From Pseudomonas sp. ANT_J12 (GTDB taxonomy: Bacteria > Pseudomonadota > Gammaproteobacteria > Pseudomonadales > Pseudomonadaceae), in NCBI RefSeq assembly GCF_008370045.1, contig NZ_VOBN01000012.1, positions 62,001-126,000 of the forward strand: a stretch of DNA of 64,000 nt, in the 5' to 3' direction. Shown in pieces: positions 55,603-64,000 of the stretch (positions are counted from its first letter, which is position 1; the number at the start of each line of letters is the position of its first letter). The translations under genes and the position numbers were made by a program. The notes below the pieces were generated by a model. The model was not told the origin of the DNA. It saw only the letters and a program-made list of their open reading frames with translations, and made no database searches.

Positions 55603-56985
55603 ATGCTCGACGCCATTCGTTGGGACACCGATCTGATTCGCCGTTACGACCTGTCGGGGCCGCGCTACACCTCGTACCCGACCGCCGTCCAATTCAACAG
55701 CCAGGTTGGCACGTTCGACCTGTTCCATGCCCTGCGCGACAGCCGCAAAGCGCTGCGCCCGCTGTCGTTGTATGTGCATGTGCCATTCTGCGCGAACATT
55801 TGCTACTACTGCGCCTGCAACAAAGTCATCACCAAGGACCGCGGCCGCGCACTGCCCTATTTGCAGCGTCTGGAGCAGGAGATCCAGCTGATCGCCTGTC
55901 ACCTGGACCCGGCCCAGAAAGTCGAGCAACTGCATTTCGGCGGCGGCACCCCGACCTTTCTCAGCCACGACGAACTGCGCCAGTTGATGGCGCAGCTGCG
56001 CAAGTCCTTCAATTTGCTGGACGATGACTCCGGCGACTACGGCATCGAGATCGATCCCCGGGAAGCCGACTGGTCAACTATGGGCCTGCTGCGGGAGCTG
56101 GGCTTCAACCGCGTGAGCATCGGCTTGCAGGACCTCGATCCGGCGGTGCAACGCGCGGTCAATCGCCTGCAAAGCCTGGAAGAAACCCGCGCCGTGATCG
56201 ATGCCGCGCGGACCTTGCAGTTTCGCTCGATCAACATTGACCTGATCTACGGCCTGCCGCGCCAGACTCCCGAAAATTTCGCCCGCACGGTCGATGAAGT
56301 CATCGCCCTGCAACCGGACCGGCTCTCGGTGTTCAACTACGCCCACCTGCCGGAACGCTTCTTGCCGCAACGGCGGATCAACAGCAACGAACTGCCGACG
56401 CCGGCACAAAAACTGGAAATGCTCCAGGGCACCATCGAACAGCTGACCAAGGCCGGCTATCGCTACATCGGCATGGACCACTTCGCCCTGCCCGACGATG
56501 AACTGGCGATTGCCCAGGAAGAATCAACCCTGCAACGCAACTTCCAGGGCTACACCACCCACGGACATTGCGACTTGATCGGCCTCGGCGTCTCGGCCAT
56601 CAGCCAGATCGGCGACCTGTACTGCCAGAACACCAGCGACCTGAATCTGTACCAAAACACCCTGGCCTCGGCGCAATTGGCTACCAATCGCGGCCTGCTG
56701 TGCAACGCCGACGACCGTGTGCGACGAGCGGTGATTCAGCAATTGATCTGCAGTTTCAGCCTGGAATTCGCCGCTATCGAGAAGACTTTCAACATCGACT
56801 TTCGTGGTTACTTCAGCGAACTTTGGCCGCAGTTGGAAGAGATGGCCAGGGACGGCTTGATCGAGCTGGACAGCGAACGAATCAGCGTACTGCCCGCCGG
56901 GCGACTGCTGGTGCGCTCGGTGTGCATGGTCTTCGATGCGTATCTGGAGCAGCAGAATCGGCAGCGTTTTTCCCGAGTGATTTAG
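55603..56985 (+). CDS. hemN: Oxygen-independent coproporphyrinogen III oxidase
   Basis: 460-aa radical SAM enzyme converting coproporphyrinogen III to protoporphyrinogen IX without oxygen. The cluster motif is CxxxCxxC in PFCANICYYCACNK (residues about 62-69). RRYDLSGPRYTSYPTA at the N-terminus, LHFGGGTPTFLS, and IGMDHFALPDDELA are all HemN-type rather than HemW-type. The Anr box and position next to anr and cco genes fit low-oxygen heme supply for the cbb3 oxidases. Confidence 0.96.
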   Translation: MLDAIRWDTDLIRRYDLSGPRYTSYPTAVQFNSQVGTFDLFHALRDSRKALRPLSLYVHVPFCANICYYCACNKVITKDRGRALPYLQRLEQEIQLIACHLDPAQKVEQLHFGGGTPTFLSHDELRQLMAQLRKSFNLLDDDSGDYGIEIDPREADWSTMGLLRELGFNRVSIGLQDLDPAVQRAVNRLQSLEETRAVIDAARTLQFRSINIDLIYGLPRQTPENFARTVDEVIALQPDRLSVFNYAHLPERFLPQRRINSNELPTPAQKLEMLQGTIEQLTKAGYRYIGMDHFALPDDELAIAQEESTLQRNFQGYTTHGHCDLIGLGVSAISQIGDLYCQNTSDLNLYQNTLASAQLATNRGLLCNADDRVRRAVIQQLICSFSLEFAAIEKTFNIDFRGYFSELWPQLEEMARDGLIELDSERISVLPAGRLLVRSVCMVFDAYLEQQNRQRFSRVI

Positions 56986-57464
56986 GACTTCATGAGCAGC
57001 GACGCCGCCTTGAGGATTTGCTCCGGCGTCAGGCCCGCCTGCTTCATGGCTTTTCCGAGCGCGGTGTTGGCGGTGATCAGGCCACCGTTGAGGTTGTTGA
57101 TAAACGCTTGCAAGGCACCGAGCTTGGCTTTGATTTCTTCCGGACTCAGACGTTTATCCCTCATGACCGCCTGCATTTCGGCCAGTTTTTCGGCGATCTG
57201 CTGCTGCAATTTGCGAATCATCTTCAGGATCTGCTGAATGTTTTCCGGCAAGCCGCTTTCTTCGATGTCGCTGTCATCACCCTGGGCCCCGGCGGCTTTT
57301 TCAATTCCGGCACCGGACAGCGAGACTTTGATGCCTTCGACTTTGGCGGGGGTTTCGACGGGCGTCACGGTGACGTCCGATTCATTGACCGACGGGATTT
57401 TCGAGGTATCGAGCAACGACGAGACACCGCCGTTACCGGGATTCAACGTGCCAATGGCGGACAT
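56982..57464 (-). CDS. Conserved hypothetical protein (helical)
   Basis: 160 aa from ATG at 57464 with AGGAAC upstream. A low-complexity N-terminus (residues 1-75) precedes a helical region rich in Gln, Lys and Leu (IQQILKMIRKLQQQIAEKLAEMQAVM) and the LTPEQILKAASLLMKS end. No catalytic motif or signal peptide. Lies between hemN (overlap 4 bp, tail to tail) and divergent anr. A similar gene occupies this place in P. aeruginosa as I recall. Function unknown. Confidence 0.8.
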   Translation of the reverse strand: MSAIGTLNPGNGGVSSLLDTSKIPSVNESDVTVTPVETPAKVEGIKVSLSGAGIEKAAGAQGDDSDIEESGLPENIQQILKMIRKLQQQIAEKLAEMQAVMRDKRLSPEEIKAKLGALQAFINNLNGGLITANTALGKAMKQAGLTPEQILKAASLLMKS

Positions 57465-57619
57465 GAATACAGTTCCTCGAAAGCGATCAGTAGACAGGTT
57501 ATCGGCCGTCCGTCCGCAGGCTTTACGCGCCTGCGGCAAATTCGCCGTGCGCTGGCCTGAATGTCCTCCCGTGAGTTACCCTTACGGCTTATGTGTGTTT
57601 TCCCACAAGGATTAAAGAA

Positions 57620-58351
57620 ATGTCTGAGCCAGTTAAACTGCGCGCTCACAGCCAGGCCCATTGCAAGGATTGCAGCCTGGCTCCCCTCTGCTTGCCACTT
57701 TCTTTGAATCTGGAAGACATGGATGCGCTGGACGAAATCGTTAAACGTGGTCGCCCGCTGAAGAAAGGCGAGTTCCTGTTCCGCCAGGGCGACACGTTCG
57801 ATTCCGTTTATGCAGTTCGCTCCGGCGCCCTGAAGACCTTCAGCCTCAGCGATGGCGGCGAAGAACAGCTCACCGGTTTCCACTTGCCGAGCGAACTGGT
57901 CGGCCTGTCGGGCATGGACACGGAAAAACACCCGGTGTCGGCCCAGGCACTGGAAACCACCTCAGTCTGCGAAATCCCTTTCGAACGCCTCGACGAACTG
58001 TCCATTCAACTGCCGCAACTGCGTCGTCAGTTGATGCGGGTAATGAGCCGGGAGATTCGCGACGACCAGCAAATGATGTTGCTGCTGTCGAAGAAAACCG
58101 CCGACGAGCGCATCGCCACGTTCCTGGTCAACCTCTCCGCGCGCTTCCGCGCTCGCGGCTTCTCGGCCAACCAGTTCCGCCTGAGCATGTCGCGCAACGA
58201 AATCGGCAACTACCTGGGCCTGGCGGTGGAAACCGTGTCCCGGGTATTCACCCGCTTCCAGCAAAACGAACTGATCGCCGCCGAGGGCAAGGAAATCCAT
58301 ATCCTCGACCCGATCCAGCTCTGCGCCCTGGCCGGCGGCTCGCTCGACTGA
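57620..58351 (+). CDS. anr: Anaerobic regulator Anr (FNR family)
   Basis: 243-aa Crp/Fnr transcription factor sensing oxygen through a [4Fe-4S] cluster. Three N-terminal ligands Cys15, Cys18, Cys24 (HCKDCSLAPLC) have the FNR C-x2-C-x5-C spacing; the fourth is Cys117 (TTSVCEIPF). cNMP-type beta roll about 30-140. HTH recognition helix LAVETVSRVFTRF contains the E-x-x-S-R that reads TTGAT half sites. ATG at 57620 with AAGGA. Likely activates the cco, ccoG and hemN promoters seen in this window. Confidence 0.97.
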   Translation: MSEPVKLRAHSQAHCKDCSLAPLCLPLSLNLEDMDALDEIVKRGRPLKKGEFLFRQGDTFDSVYAVRSGALKTFSLSDGGEEQLTGFHLPSELVGLSGMDTEKHPVSAQALETTSVCEIPFERLDELSIQLPQLRRQLMRVMSREIRDDQQMMLLLSKKTADERIATFLVNLSARFRARGFSANQFRLSMSRNEIGNYLGLAVETVSRVFTRFQQNELIAAEGKEIHILDPIQLCALAGGSLD

Positions 58352-58430
58352 CTAGTGCAATTGCGGCTGAGCGAAACGGTTCAGCCGCCGTTATACTGCG
58401 TCGTTTGCAGCCTGCCAGGACAACTCGACG

Positions 58431-58979
58431 ATGGTCTTCGACTCCTTCGACATCAAATCCCTGATCCGCCCCGTGATCGACTTTCCCAAGCCGGGCGTGA
58501 TCTTTCGCGACATCACCCCGCTGTTCCAATCGCCCACGGCCCTGCGCCTGGTGATGGACACTTTCGCCCACCGTTACGTCGAGGCCGACTTCACCCATAT
58601 CGGCGCGATGGATGCGCGTGGCTTCCTGATCGGCTCGGTGCTGGCGTATCAGTTGAACAAGCCGCTGGTGCTGTTCCGCAAGCAAGGCAAATTGCCGGCG
58701 GACGTGCTGGCCGAGGGTTATGCGACCGAATACGGCGAAGCCTTACTAGAAGTGCACGCCGACAGCCTGTGCGAGGGTGATTCGGTGGTGATGTTCGATG
58801 ACCTGATTGCGACCGGCGGCACCTTGATCGCGGCGGCGAACCTGATTCGGCGCATGGGTGCGCGGGTGCATGAAGCGGCGGCGATTATTGATTTGCCAGA
58901 GTTGGGTGGGTCGCAGCGCCTGGAAGACATGGGTATTCCTACGTTTTGCCTGACGCAGTTTGCGTTGAGCGAACAGTAA
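58431..58979 (+). CDS. apt: Adenine phosphoribosyltransferase
   Basis: 182-aa cytosolic purine-salvage enzyme making AMP from adenine and PRPP. PRPP loop VVMFDDLIATGGTLIAAANLI near residue 125; FPKPGVIFRDITPLF and GAMDARGFLIGSVLA are typical Apt motifs. An inverted repeat GCGGCTGA/TCAGCCGC (58363-58388) precedes it and may end anr transcription; TATACT right after is a candidate -10. Confidence 0.96.
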   Translation: MVFDSFDIKSLIRPVIDFPKPGVIFRDITPLFQSPTALRLVMDTFAHRYVEADFTHIGAMDARGFLIGSVLAYQLNKPLVLFRKQGKLPADVLAEGYATEYGEALLEVHADSLCEGDSVVMFDDLIATGGTLIAAANLIRRMGARVHEAAAIIDLPELGGSQRLEDMGIPTFCLTQFALSEQ

Positions 58980-58992
58980 GCGGCCACCGCTC

Positions 58993-59023
58993 GATCGTTC
59001 CCACGCTCCGCGTGGGAACGATC
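58993..59023. repeat. Single REP palindrome (GTTCCCACGC-type)
   Basis: GATCGTTCCCACGCTCCGCG continues into its reverse complement, a full 31-bp palindrome. It sits between the convergent apt and acyl-CoA dehydrogenase genes, where it may also block read-through. Confidence 0.85.
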
Positions 59024-59034
59024 GGACGTTGACG

Positions 59035-60183
59035 TTAAAGCCCCATCTGCTTACTGATGATCTCGTTCATCACTTCCCGCGTCCCACCGCCAATCGACAG
59101 AATCCGATTGTCGCGATACAGCCGTTCCACCAGACTGTCCCGCATATACCCCAGCCCTCCCAGAATCTGCACGGCATCCGTGGTGATGCGATCCGCCATG
59201 TCGGTGGCGAAATTCTTGGCCATGGAAATTTCCTTGATCACGCTCTGCCCCGCCGCCATTTTCGCTGCCTGGCGGTAGGTGAATTCCCGTGACACTTCCA
59301 GGGCCGTGGCCATTTCGGCGAGGCGGTGCTTGAGCACCTGGAACTTGCCGATCGGCTTACCAAAGGCCTCACGCTGACGCGCCCATTTCAAGCTCTCCTC
59401 CAGCGCCAGTTGCGCGGTCATGTTGGCCATCAGCGCCAGGGCCAGGCGTTCGCTCTGGAAATTACCCATGATGCAGGCGAAGCCCATGTTTTCGGCACCG
59501 ATCAGGTTTCCTACAGGCACCTGGCAATTGTCGAAGAACAATTCGGCCGTGTCCGACGCCCACCAACCCATTTTCTTCAACTGCCGACCGACGGTGAACC
59601 CGGGCGTGCCCTTCTCGATCAACAACAGGCTGATCCCGCCGAAACCCGGCGCGCCGGTGCGCACCGCCACCGTGTAGAAATCGGCACGCACACCGCTCGT
59701 GATAAAGGTCTTGCTGCCGCTGACCCGGTAGCAGTCGCCGTCTCGCACGGCACGGGTTTGCAGGTTGGCCACATCGGAGCCGCCACTGGGTTCGGTGATG
59801 GCCAAGGCGCTGATTTTCTTGCCGGACAACACTTGCGGCACCACTCGATCACGAACCTCGGGGCGGGCCCACTTGAGGATCGGCGGCAGACCGATGTCCA
59901 GCGAACCGAGGCCGGCGACCAAACCGCCGGAGCCGCAACGCATCAGCTCTTCGCTGGCGGCGACCTTGGCGAACAGATCACCTTCATGGCTGCCACCCAG
60001 GGATTCGGGGTATCCGATGCCGAGAATCCCCGCGGCACCGGCCTTGAGGTACAGCTCCCGGGGAAAGCTTTCGGCTTCCTCCCACTGATCGATGTCCGGC
60101 AGGATCTCGCGCTCGACGAAACGCCTGACGCTGTCGCGGACCAATTGGTGGCTGGGGTCGAAGTATTCCTGAAAGGCAGGCAT
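59035..60183 (-). CDS. Acyl-CoA dehydrogenase
   Basis: 382-aa FAD enzyme of acyl-CoA beta-oxidation, cytosolic. SALAITEPSGGSDVANLQTRAV is the first family signature, SGSKTFITSG the following loop, and QILGGLGYMRDSLVERLYRDNRILSIGGGTREVMNEII the C-terminal FAD/catalytic signature, where the catalytic Glu would be in TREV. Long-chain or branched substrates cannot be told apart. Convergent with apt. Confidence 0.93.
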   Translation of the reverse strand: MPAFQEYFDPSHQLVRDSVRRFVEREILPDIDQWEEAESFPRELYLKAGAAGILGIGYPESLGGSHEGDLFAKVAASEELMRCGSGGLVAGLGSLDIGLPPILKWARPEVRDRVVPQVLSGKKISALAITEPSGGSDVANLQTRAVRDGDCYRVSGSKTFITSGVRADFYTVAVRTGAPGFGGISLLLIEKGTPGFTVGRQLKKMGWWASDTAELFFDNCQVPVGNLIGAENMGFACIMGNFQSERLALALMANMTAQLALEESLKWARQREAFGKPIGKFQVLKHRLAEMATALEVSREFTYRQAAKMAAGQSVIKEISMAKNFATDMADRITTDAVQILGGLGYMRDSLVERLYRDNRILSIGGGTREVMNEIISKQMGL

Positions 60184-60277
60184 CGGCGAGCTCCGCTGAA
60201 GGGTTCAGCGAAGTTAACCGAGCGCTTGCTTGGTTTTCAACAGGATTGTGTGAATCAGAGGGACCGAGGTGCGTCCT

Positions 60278-60347
60278 TCGCGGGCAAGCCTTGCTCCTAC
60301 AAAAGCAAAGACGCCGCGCTACCTGTAGGAGCGAGGCTTGCCCGCGA
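60278..60347. repeat. GCGGGCAAGCC / GTAGGAGC-type REP pair
   Basis: TCGCGGGCAAGCCTTGCTCC and GGAGCGAGGCTTGCCCGCGA face each other across 30 bp. This is the third repeat type in the window and is common in P. putida and P. fluorescens genomes. Between recR and the acyl-CoA dehydrogenase gene. Confidence 0.85.
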
Positions 60348-60364
60348 TGAGGCCCGCCCAGGCA

Positions 60365-60967
60365 CTACAACGCGATCGGCTTGCGCCCAGCAAACGAATG
60401 CGCCAACGTCCCGCCATCCACCAATTCCAGCTCGCCACCCAACGGCACCCCATGGGCGATGCGCGAGGCGATCAAGCCCTTGTTGCTGAGCAACTGGGCA
60501 ATGTAATGCGCCGTGGCTTCGCCTTCTACCGTCGGGTTGGTAGCCAGGATGACTTCGGTAAAGGTGCCCGCCTCTTCAATCCGCGCCAGCAATTGCGGAA
60601 TGCCGATGGCTTCCGGCCCGAGACCGTCGAGTGGCGACAAATGGCCCTTGAGCACGAAGTAACGACCACGGAAACCGGTCTGCTCCACGGCGTAGACATC
60701 CATCGGCCCTTCCACCACGCACAGCAAGGTGTCGTCGCGGCGGTTGTCGGCGCATTGTGGGCACAGGTCGTCTTCGGTCAGCGTGCGGCACAAGCGGCAG
60801 TGACCGACCCCTTCCATGGCCTGGCTCAGGGCCAGCGCCAGGCGAGAGCCGCCGCTGCGATCACGCTCGAGCAGTTGCAACGCCATGCGCTGGGCGGTTT
60901 TCTGGCCCACGCCCGGCAACGTTCGCAGGGCATCGATCAGTTGGCGAATCAGAGGGCTGAAGCTCAT
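60365..60967 (-). CDS. recR: Recombination mediator RecR
   Basis: 200 aa from ATG at 60967 (MSFSPLIRQLIDALRTLPGV), matching P. aeruginosa RecR; an ATG 18 bp upstream is less likely. Helix-hairpin-helix LPGVGQKTAQRMALQLL, zinc site CRLCRTLTEDDLCPQC (about 55-70), and Toprim domain (LLCVVEGPMDVYAVE, ATNPTVEGEATAHYI). Acts with RecFO to load RecA at gaps. Confidence 0.96.
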   Translation of the reverse strand: MSFSPLIRQLIDALRTLPGVGQKTAQRMALQLLERDRSGGSRLALALSQAMEGVGHCRLCRTLTEDDLCPQCADNRRDDTLLCVVEGPMDVYAVEQTGFRGRYFVLKGHLSPLDGLGPEAIGIPQLLARIEEAGTFTEVILATNPTVEGEATAHYIAQLLSNKGLIASRIAHGVPLGGELELVDGGTLAHSFAGRKPIAL

Positions 60968-61033
60968 TGGGGAAAAGTCCGACAAAACAACGAGACGCGG
61001 TTTATACCCGCGCCTCTGGCCAGCGTCAAATAC

Positions 61034-62068
61034 TCAGTCCTGGGCGACCCGCACGACCAGTTTGCCGAAGTTGCGTCCCTCCAGCAGACCGATGAACGCC
61101 TCGGGCGCTTGCTCCAGGCCATCGACGATGTCCTCGCGGAACTTGACCTTGCCGTCGCGCACCCACGGCGCCATGGCACTGACGAATTCCGGCTGGCGAT
61201 CACCGTAGTCATCAAAGACGATAAAGCCCTGGATACGCACGCGCTTGGTCAGCAAGGTGCGCTGCAATTGCGGCAGGCGATCCGGCCCGCTCGGCGCTTC
61301 ATGGGCGTTGTAACCGGCGATCAGACCACACAGCGGAATCCGCGCCTTGGCGTTGAGCAGCGGCACGATCGCATCGAAGACTTTGCCGCCAACGTTCTCG
61401 TAATAGATATCGACGCCTTTGGGACATGCCAGCGCCAGCTCCTGGGCAAAGTCCGGGCTCTTGTGGTCGATGCAGGCGTCGAAGCCCAGTTCCTCGACCA
61501 CGTAGCGGCACTTATCCGCACCGCCGGCCACACCGACCACGCGCAGGCCTTTGATCTTCGCCACCTGGCCAACCACTGAACCCACCGCGCCGGACGCGGC
61601 GGCGACCACCAGGGTTTCGCCGGCCTTGGGCTGGCCGATGTCCATCAGGCCCATATAGGCCGTCATGCCCGGCATGCCCAGCACACCCAGTGCCATCGAC
61701 GGGCTCGGCAGCCCGGACGGGATCGGAATGATGTTGCGCCCATCACTGATGCTGTGGCTCTGCCAGCCGGTAGAGCCGACTACCAGGTCACCTTCCTGGA
61801 ATTTGGGATTGAGCGAACGTTCGACACGGCTGACAGCGCCACCGGTCATCACTTCGTCGATTTCTACCGGCGCGGCGTAGGACGGCGCGTCACTCATGCG
61901 TCCGCGCATGTAGGGATCGAGGGATAGGTAAAGGGTCTTGAGCAACACCTGACCGTCGGCCAGGTCCGGCAGCGCGACGCGCTCCAGGCGAAAATTCTCC
62001 GGGGTCGGCGCGCCTACCGGGCGGGACACCAGGACGATACGTTGGTTGAGGGTCAATGCTTGTGGCAT
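61034..62068 (-). CDS. NADP-dependent MDR oxidoreductase (CurA/YncB-like)
   Basis: 344-aa zinc-less medium-chain reductase, start ATG at 62068 after GGAG. NQRIVLVSRPVGAPTPENFRLE opens it, as in leukotriene-B4-dehydrogenase-like reductases; MRGRMSDAPSYAAPVEID; coenzyme motif AASGAVGSVVGQVAKIKG; and IYYENVGGKVFDAIVPLLN. Probably reduces enones or quinones. It separates ybaB from recR, which adjoin in P. aeruginosa. Confidence 0.92.
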   Translation of the reverse strand: MPQALTLNQRIVLVSRPVGAPTPENFRLERVALPDLADGQVLLKTLYLSLDPYMRGRMSDAPSYAAPVEIDEVMTGGAVSRVERSLNPKFQEGDLVVGSTGWQSHSISDGRNIIPIPSGLPSPSMALGVLGMPGMTAYMGLMDIGQPKAGETLVVAAASGAVGSVVGQVAKIKGLRVVGVAGGADKCRYVVEELGFDACIDHKSPDFAQELALACPKGVDIYYENVGGKVFDAIVPLLNAKARIPLCGLIAGYNAHEAPSGPDRLPQLQRTLLTKRVRIQGFIVFDDYGDRQPEFVSAMAPWVRDGKVKFREDIVDGLEQAPEAFIGLLEGRNFGKLVVRVAQD

Positions 62069-62147
62069 GTGAGCGTCTCCTTTGATCGATGAATTTTGCG
62101 GTATAGGGTGCAGACCGTTGTGAACAGGGTGCGTTCGATGTTTTGCC

Positions 62148-62283
62148 TCTGTGGCGAGGGGGCTTGCCCCCGTTGGAGTGCGAAGCGCTCCCAAAAACTG
62201 CCAACGCGTTGTATCAGGTAAATCCTAGTTGTCAGTTAAGCGACTGCTTCGCAGTCCAACGGGGGCAAGCCCCCTCGCCACAA
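62148..62283. repeat. GGGGGCTTGCCCCC-type REP pair
   Basis: TCTGTGGCGAGGGGGCTTGC at the left and GGGGGCAAGCCCCCTCGCCA at the right, in inverted orientation around about 90 bp. Lies between the ybaB terminator and the oxidoreductase gene. Confidence 0.83.
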
Positions 62284-62315
62284 AAGCGTGGGAACGATCT
62301 GTGTGCGCCGGAAAC

Positions 62316-62347
62316 AAAAATGCCAGGCGCAATGCCTGGCATTTTTT
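62316..62347 (-). terminator. Terminator downstream of ybaB
   Basis: AAATGCCAGGC-GCAAT-GCCTGGCATTT stem with A-run on one side and T-run on the other, so it works in both directions. Ends the dnaX-ybaB transcript. Confidence 0.9.
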
Positions 62348-62372
62348 AGCTCATCCGAGGCGCGTTGGCGAA

Positions 62373-62711
62373 TCAGAATGGCAGTTTCATACCCGGTGGC
62401 AGTTGCATGCCAGCGGTCACGCCGGACATTTTGTCCTGGCTGTTGGCTTCGATCTTGCGCACGGCATCGTTGACGGCGGCGGCGAACACGGCCTCCAGCA
62501 TCTCTTTGTCGTCTTCGCTCAGGCCTTCCACCAGGCTTGGGTCGATGGTCACGCGCTTGACGTCGTGACGACCGGTCATCACCACGGTGACCATATCGCC
62601 GCCGGCCTTACCGGTGACTTCGGCGTTGGCCAGTTCTTCCTGCATCTTGGCCATTTTTTCCTGCATCTGCTGTGCCTGCTTCATCAGGCCGGCCATGCCA
62701 CCTTTCATCAT
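62373..62711 (-). CDS. ybaB: Nucleoid-associated protein YbaB/EbfC
   Basis: 112-aa dimeric DNA-binding protein. MMKGGMAGLMKQAQQMQEKMAKMQEELANAEVTG is the long family helix; MTGRHDVKRVTIDPSLV and MSGVTAGMQLPPGMKLPF follow. Start at 62711 with GAGGTG 8 bp upstream, giving the MM start seen in related proteins. Usual partner of dnaX, which lies 66 bp upstream. Confidence 0.95.
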   Translation of the reverse strand: MMKGGMAGLMKQAQQMQEKMAKMQEELANAEVTGKAGGDMVTVVMTGRHDVKRVTIDPSLVEGLSEDDKEMLEAVFAAAVNDAVRKIEANSQDKMSGVTAGMQLPPGMKLPF

Positions 62712-62777
62712 GGTAATCACCTCAAAGTACTTGGATAAAAACAGCGCCCGGCCCATGCGGCCAAACGCCTTCAGTTA

Positions 62778-64000
62778 TTAGCCCTGACTGACCAGGGCTT
62801 CGACAGGTTCAATAGTATCGTTACGGATCACCGCACCGAACTGCTGCATCATTTGCTGGATGAACGGATCGCCGTGAATCGACTCCTCGGCCTCGCGCTG
62901 ACGGTTCACCCGCCGGCGGGACGCGGCCTGGGCCGGGGTTTCCTGCTCGGGCTTGATCAGTTCCATGCTCAGGCTCAGCGTACGCCCGTGGAACTGGTTC
63001 AGCGCATCGTTGAGACGACGTTGCTGGGTCGCATTGAACAAGGCGCTGTGGGCCGGGTCCAGGTGCAACAGCCAGTTGTCGCCATCAACGGCGATCAGCG
63101 TGCAGTTGGCGGCGATGCTGCCGGTCATGCCGGAGATCGGCAGTTTCGGGAACAGCTCCAGCCATTGCAGCGCCAGACCGGTGGCCGGTGCTGCGGCGGG
63201 CTCTGGCTCGGGTTCCGGCGCCGGCTCGGCGGTGTGCTCGCTGGCCAGTTCATCGAGATAGCTGTAAGCCGAATCGATGTCCGGCTCAATGTAATCCTCG
63301 TCCAGCGGCGGCTCGTCATCCTGATCGGCGCCCGGAGTAGCGGCATCGACCTCAGCCACGGACGGTTCCGGGATCGGCGCAGCGGCCCATTCCGGTGCGT
63401 CCGGCACCACGCTGTCCGGCGTGGGCATGGGCATCGGCGGCAATTCGGGTTGCTCGCTGGCGGTTTCCAGTACCGGCTCGATGTCGGGTTGCTGGACCAC
63501 TTCGGGTTCGACCGGGTCGTTCCATGGCAGATCGACTACGGGGGCGACCGCCTCAACCACAGGATCGGGCACGATAACTGGCGCAACCGGTTCAGGCGCC
63601 GGGACCGGTGCAACGACCGCTGCGACCGGCGCAGGCACAACCAGGGCAACTGCCGCAGGGACTACCGGCGCAGCTTTAGGCGCGGCAGCCACTGAATTGG
63701 CGGAATCAACTGTGGCCTGGCTGATCCCCACTGGCTTTAGCGGTTGCCTCGGGGCGTCCGCCGTATCCGCCGGCCTGAACGCCAACATGCGCAGCAGGAC
63801 CATTTCGAAGCCACCGCGCGGGTCGGGCGCCAGCGGCAAGTCGCGACGGCCGATCAGGCCCATCTGGTAGTAAAACTGTACGTCTTCGGCCGGCAACGCC
63901 TGGGCCAGCGCCAGCACCCGATCACGGTCGCCGTGGCCGTTGTCGACGCCTTCGGGCAAGGCCTGGGCGATGGCGACACGGTGCAGCACGTTGAGAATTT
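62778..64000 (-). CDS. dnaX: DNA polymerase III subunits tau/gamma, C-terminal part
   Basis: Clamp-loader ATPase subunit; the 5' end lies beyond the window, so the AAA+ motor is not visible. The visible 406 codons start in the helical part of domain III (ILNVLHRVAIAQALPEG, VQFYYQMGLIGRRDL, GGFEMVLLRMLAFRP). A long Pro/Ala/Val/Glu-rich linker of about 180 residues follows, then the tau-specific C-terminal domain (LALQWLELFPKLPISGMTGSIAANC, GDPFIQQMMQQFGAVI) that binds the polymerase. No gamma frameshift site can be assessed here. Confidence 0.94.
   Translation of the reverse strand, partial: ILNVLHRVAIAQALPEGVDNGHGDRDRVLALAQALPAEDVQFYYQMGLIGRRDLPLAPDPRGGFEMVLLRMLAFRPADTADAPRQPLKPVGISQATVDSANSVAAAPKAAPVVPAAVALVVPAPVAAVVAPVPAPEPVAPVIVPDPVVEAVAPVVDLPWNDPVEPEVVQQPDIEPVLETASEQPELPPMPMPTPDSVVPDAPEWAAAPIPEPSVAEVDAATPGADQDDEPPLDEDYIEPDIDSAYSYLDELASEHTAEPAPEPEPEPAAAPATGLALQWLELFPKLPISGMTGSIAANCTLIAVDGDNWLLHLDPAHSALFNATQQRRLNDALNQFHGRTLSLSMELIKPEQETPAQAASRRRVNRQREAEESIHGDPFIQQMMQQFGAVIRNDTIEPVEALVSQG

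Overview
The window looks like a Pseudomonas chromosome of the fluorescens complex. The signs are high-GC codon use, REP-type palindromes of three kinds, and a core gene order (dnaX, ybaB, recR, acyl-CoA dehydrogenase, apt, anr, hemN, ccoSIHG, two ccoNOQP operons, aer, acnA) that I recall, read in the opposite direction, from P. aeruginosa around PA1532-PA1564. Species cannot be fixed from sequence reading alone.

Region 1 (1-7.7 kb) is core: partial pdxB, a MATE efflux pump, tusA, rlmM, acnA and a CPBP-family membrane protease. Region 2 (7.7-37.1 kb) is accessory. It begins with a flavoprotein, an AT-rich stretch and decayed IS66 and pRiA4b-ORF3 remnants, then a large surface-polysaccharide locus of the ABC-transporter-dependent type. 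This has one Wzm permease, two Wzt-type ATPases (one fused to a polysaccharide pyruvyl transferase domain), several glycosyltransferases including two long two-domain paralogues on opposite strands, a 2OG-Fe(II) oxygenase, a sulfotransferase with a dedicated APS kinase (CysC), a translationally coupled module (DPM1-like transferase, methyltransferase, GtrA, sugar epimerase, GMC oxidoreductase), WecB, and a coiled-coil protein with near-identical 54-bp repeats. The locus appears inserted between the acnA side and aer. The predicted product is a sulfated, perhaps pyruvylated, exported glycan.

Region 3 (37.4-40.4 kb) holds aer and, next to it, a small AT-richer two-gene cassette. The cassette is bracketed by a perfect 88-bp duplication of the 3' end of aer and has a LuxR-box-like palindrome (CT-N12-AG) upstream. 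This is the most striking small structure in the window.

Region 4 (40.4-58.4 kb) is the microaerobic respiration block: two complete cbb3 oxidase operons, ccoG, ccoH, ccoI and ccoS for assembly and copper supply, a SafE/TauE-like protein, oxygen-independent hemN, and the Fe-S regulator anr. Good FNR/Anr-type sites (TTGAT-N4-ATCAA) lie upstream of the first cco operon, of ccoG and of hemN. A predicted secreted metallophosphoesterase sits between the second oxidase and ccoG. Region 5 (58.4-64 kb) returns to core genes: apt, an acyl-CoA dehydrogenase, recR, an NADP-dependent oxidoreductase, ybaB and the 3' part of dnaX. No rRNA, tRNA or CRISPR array was seen.
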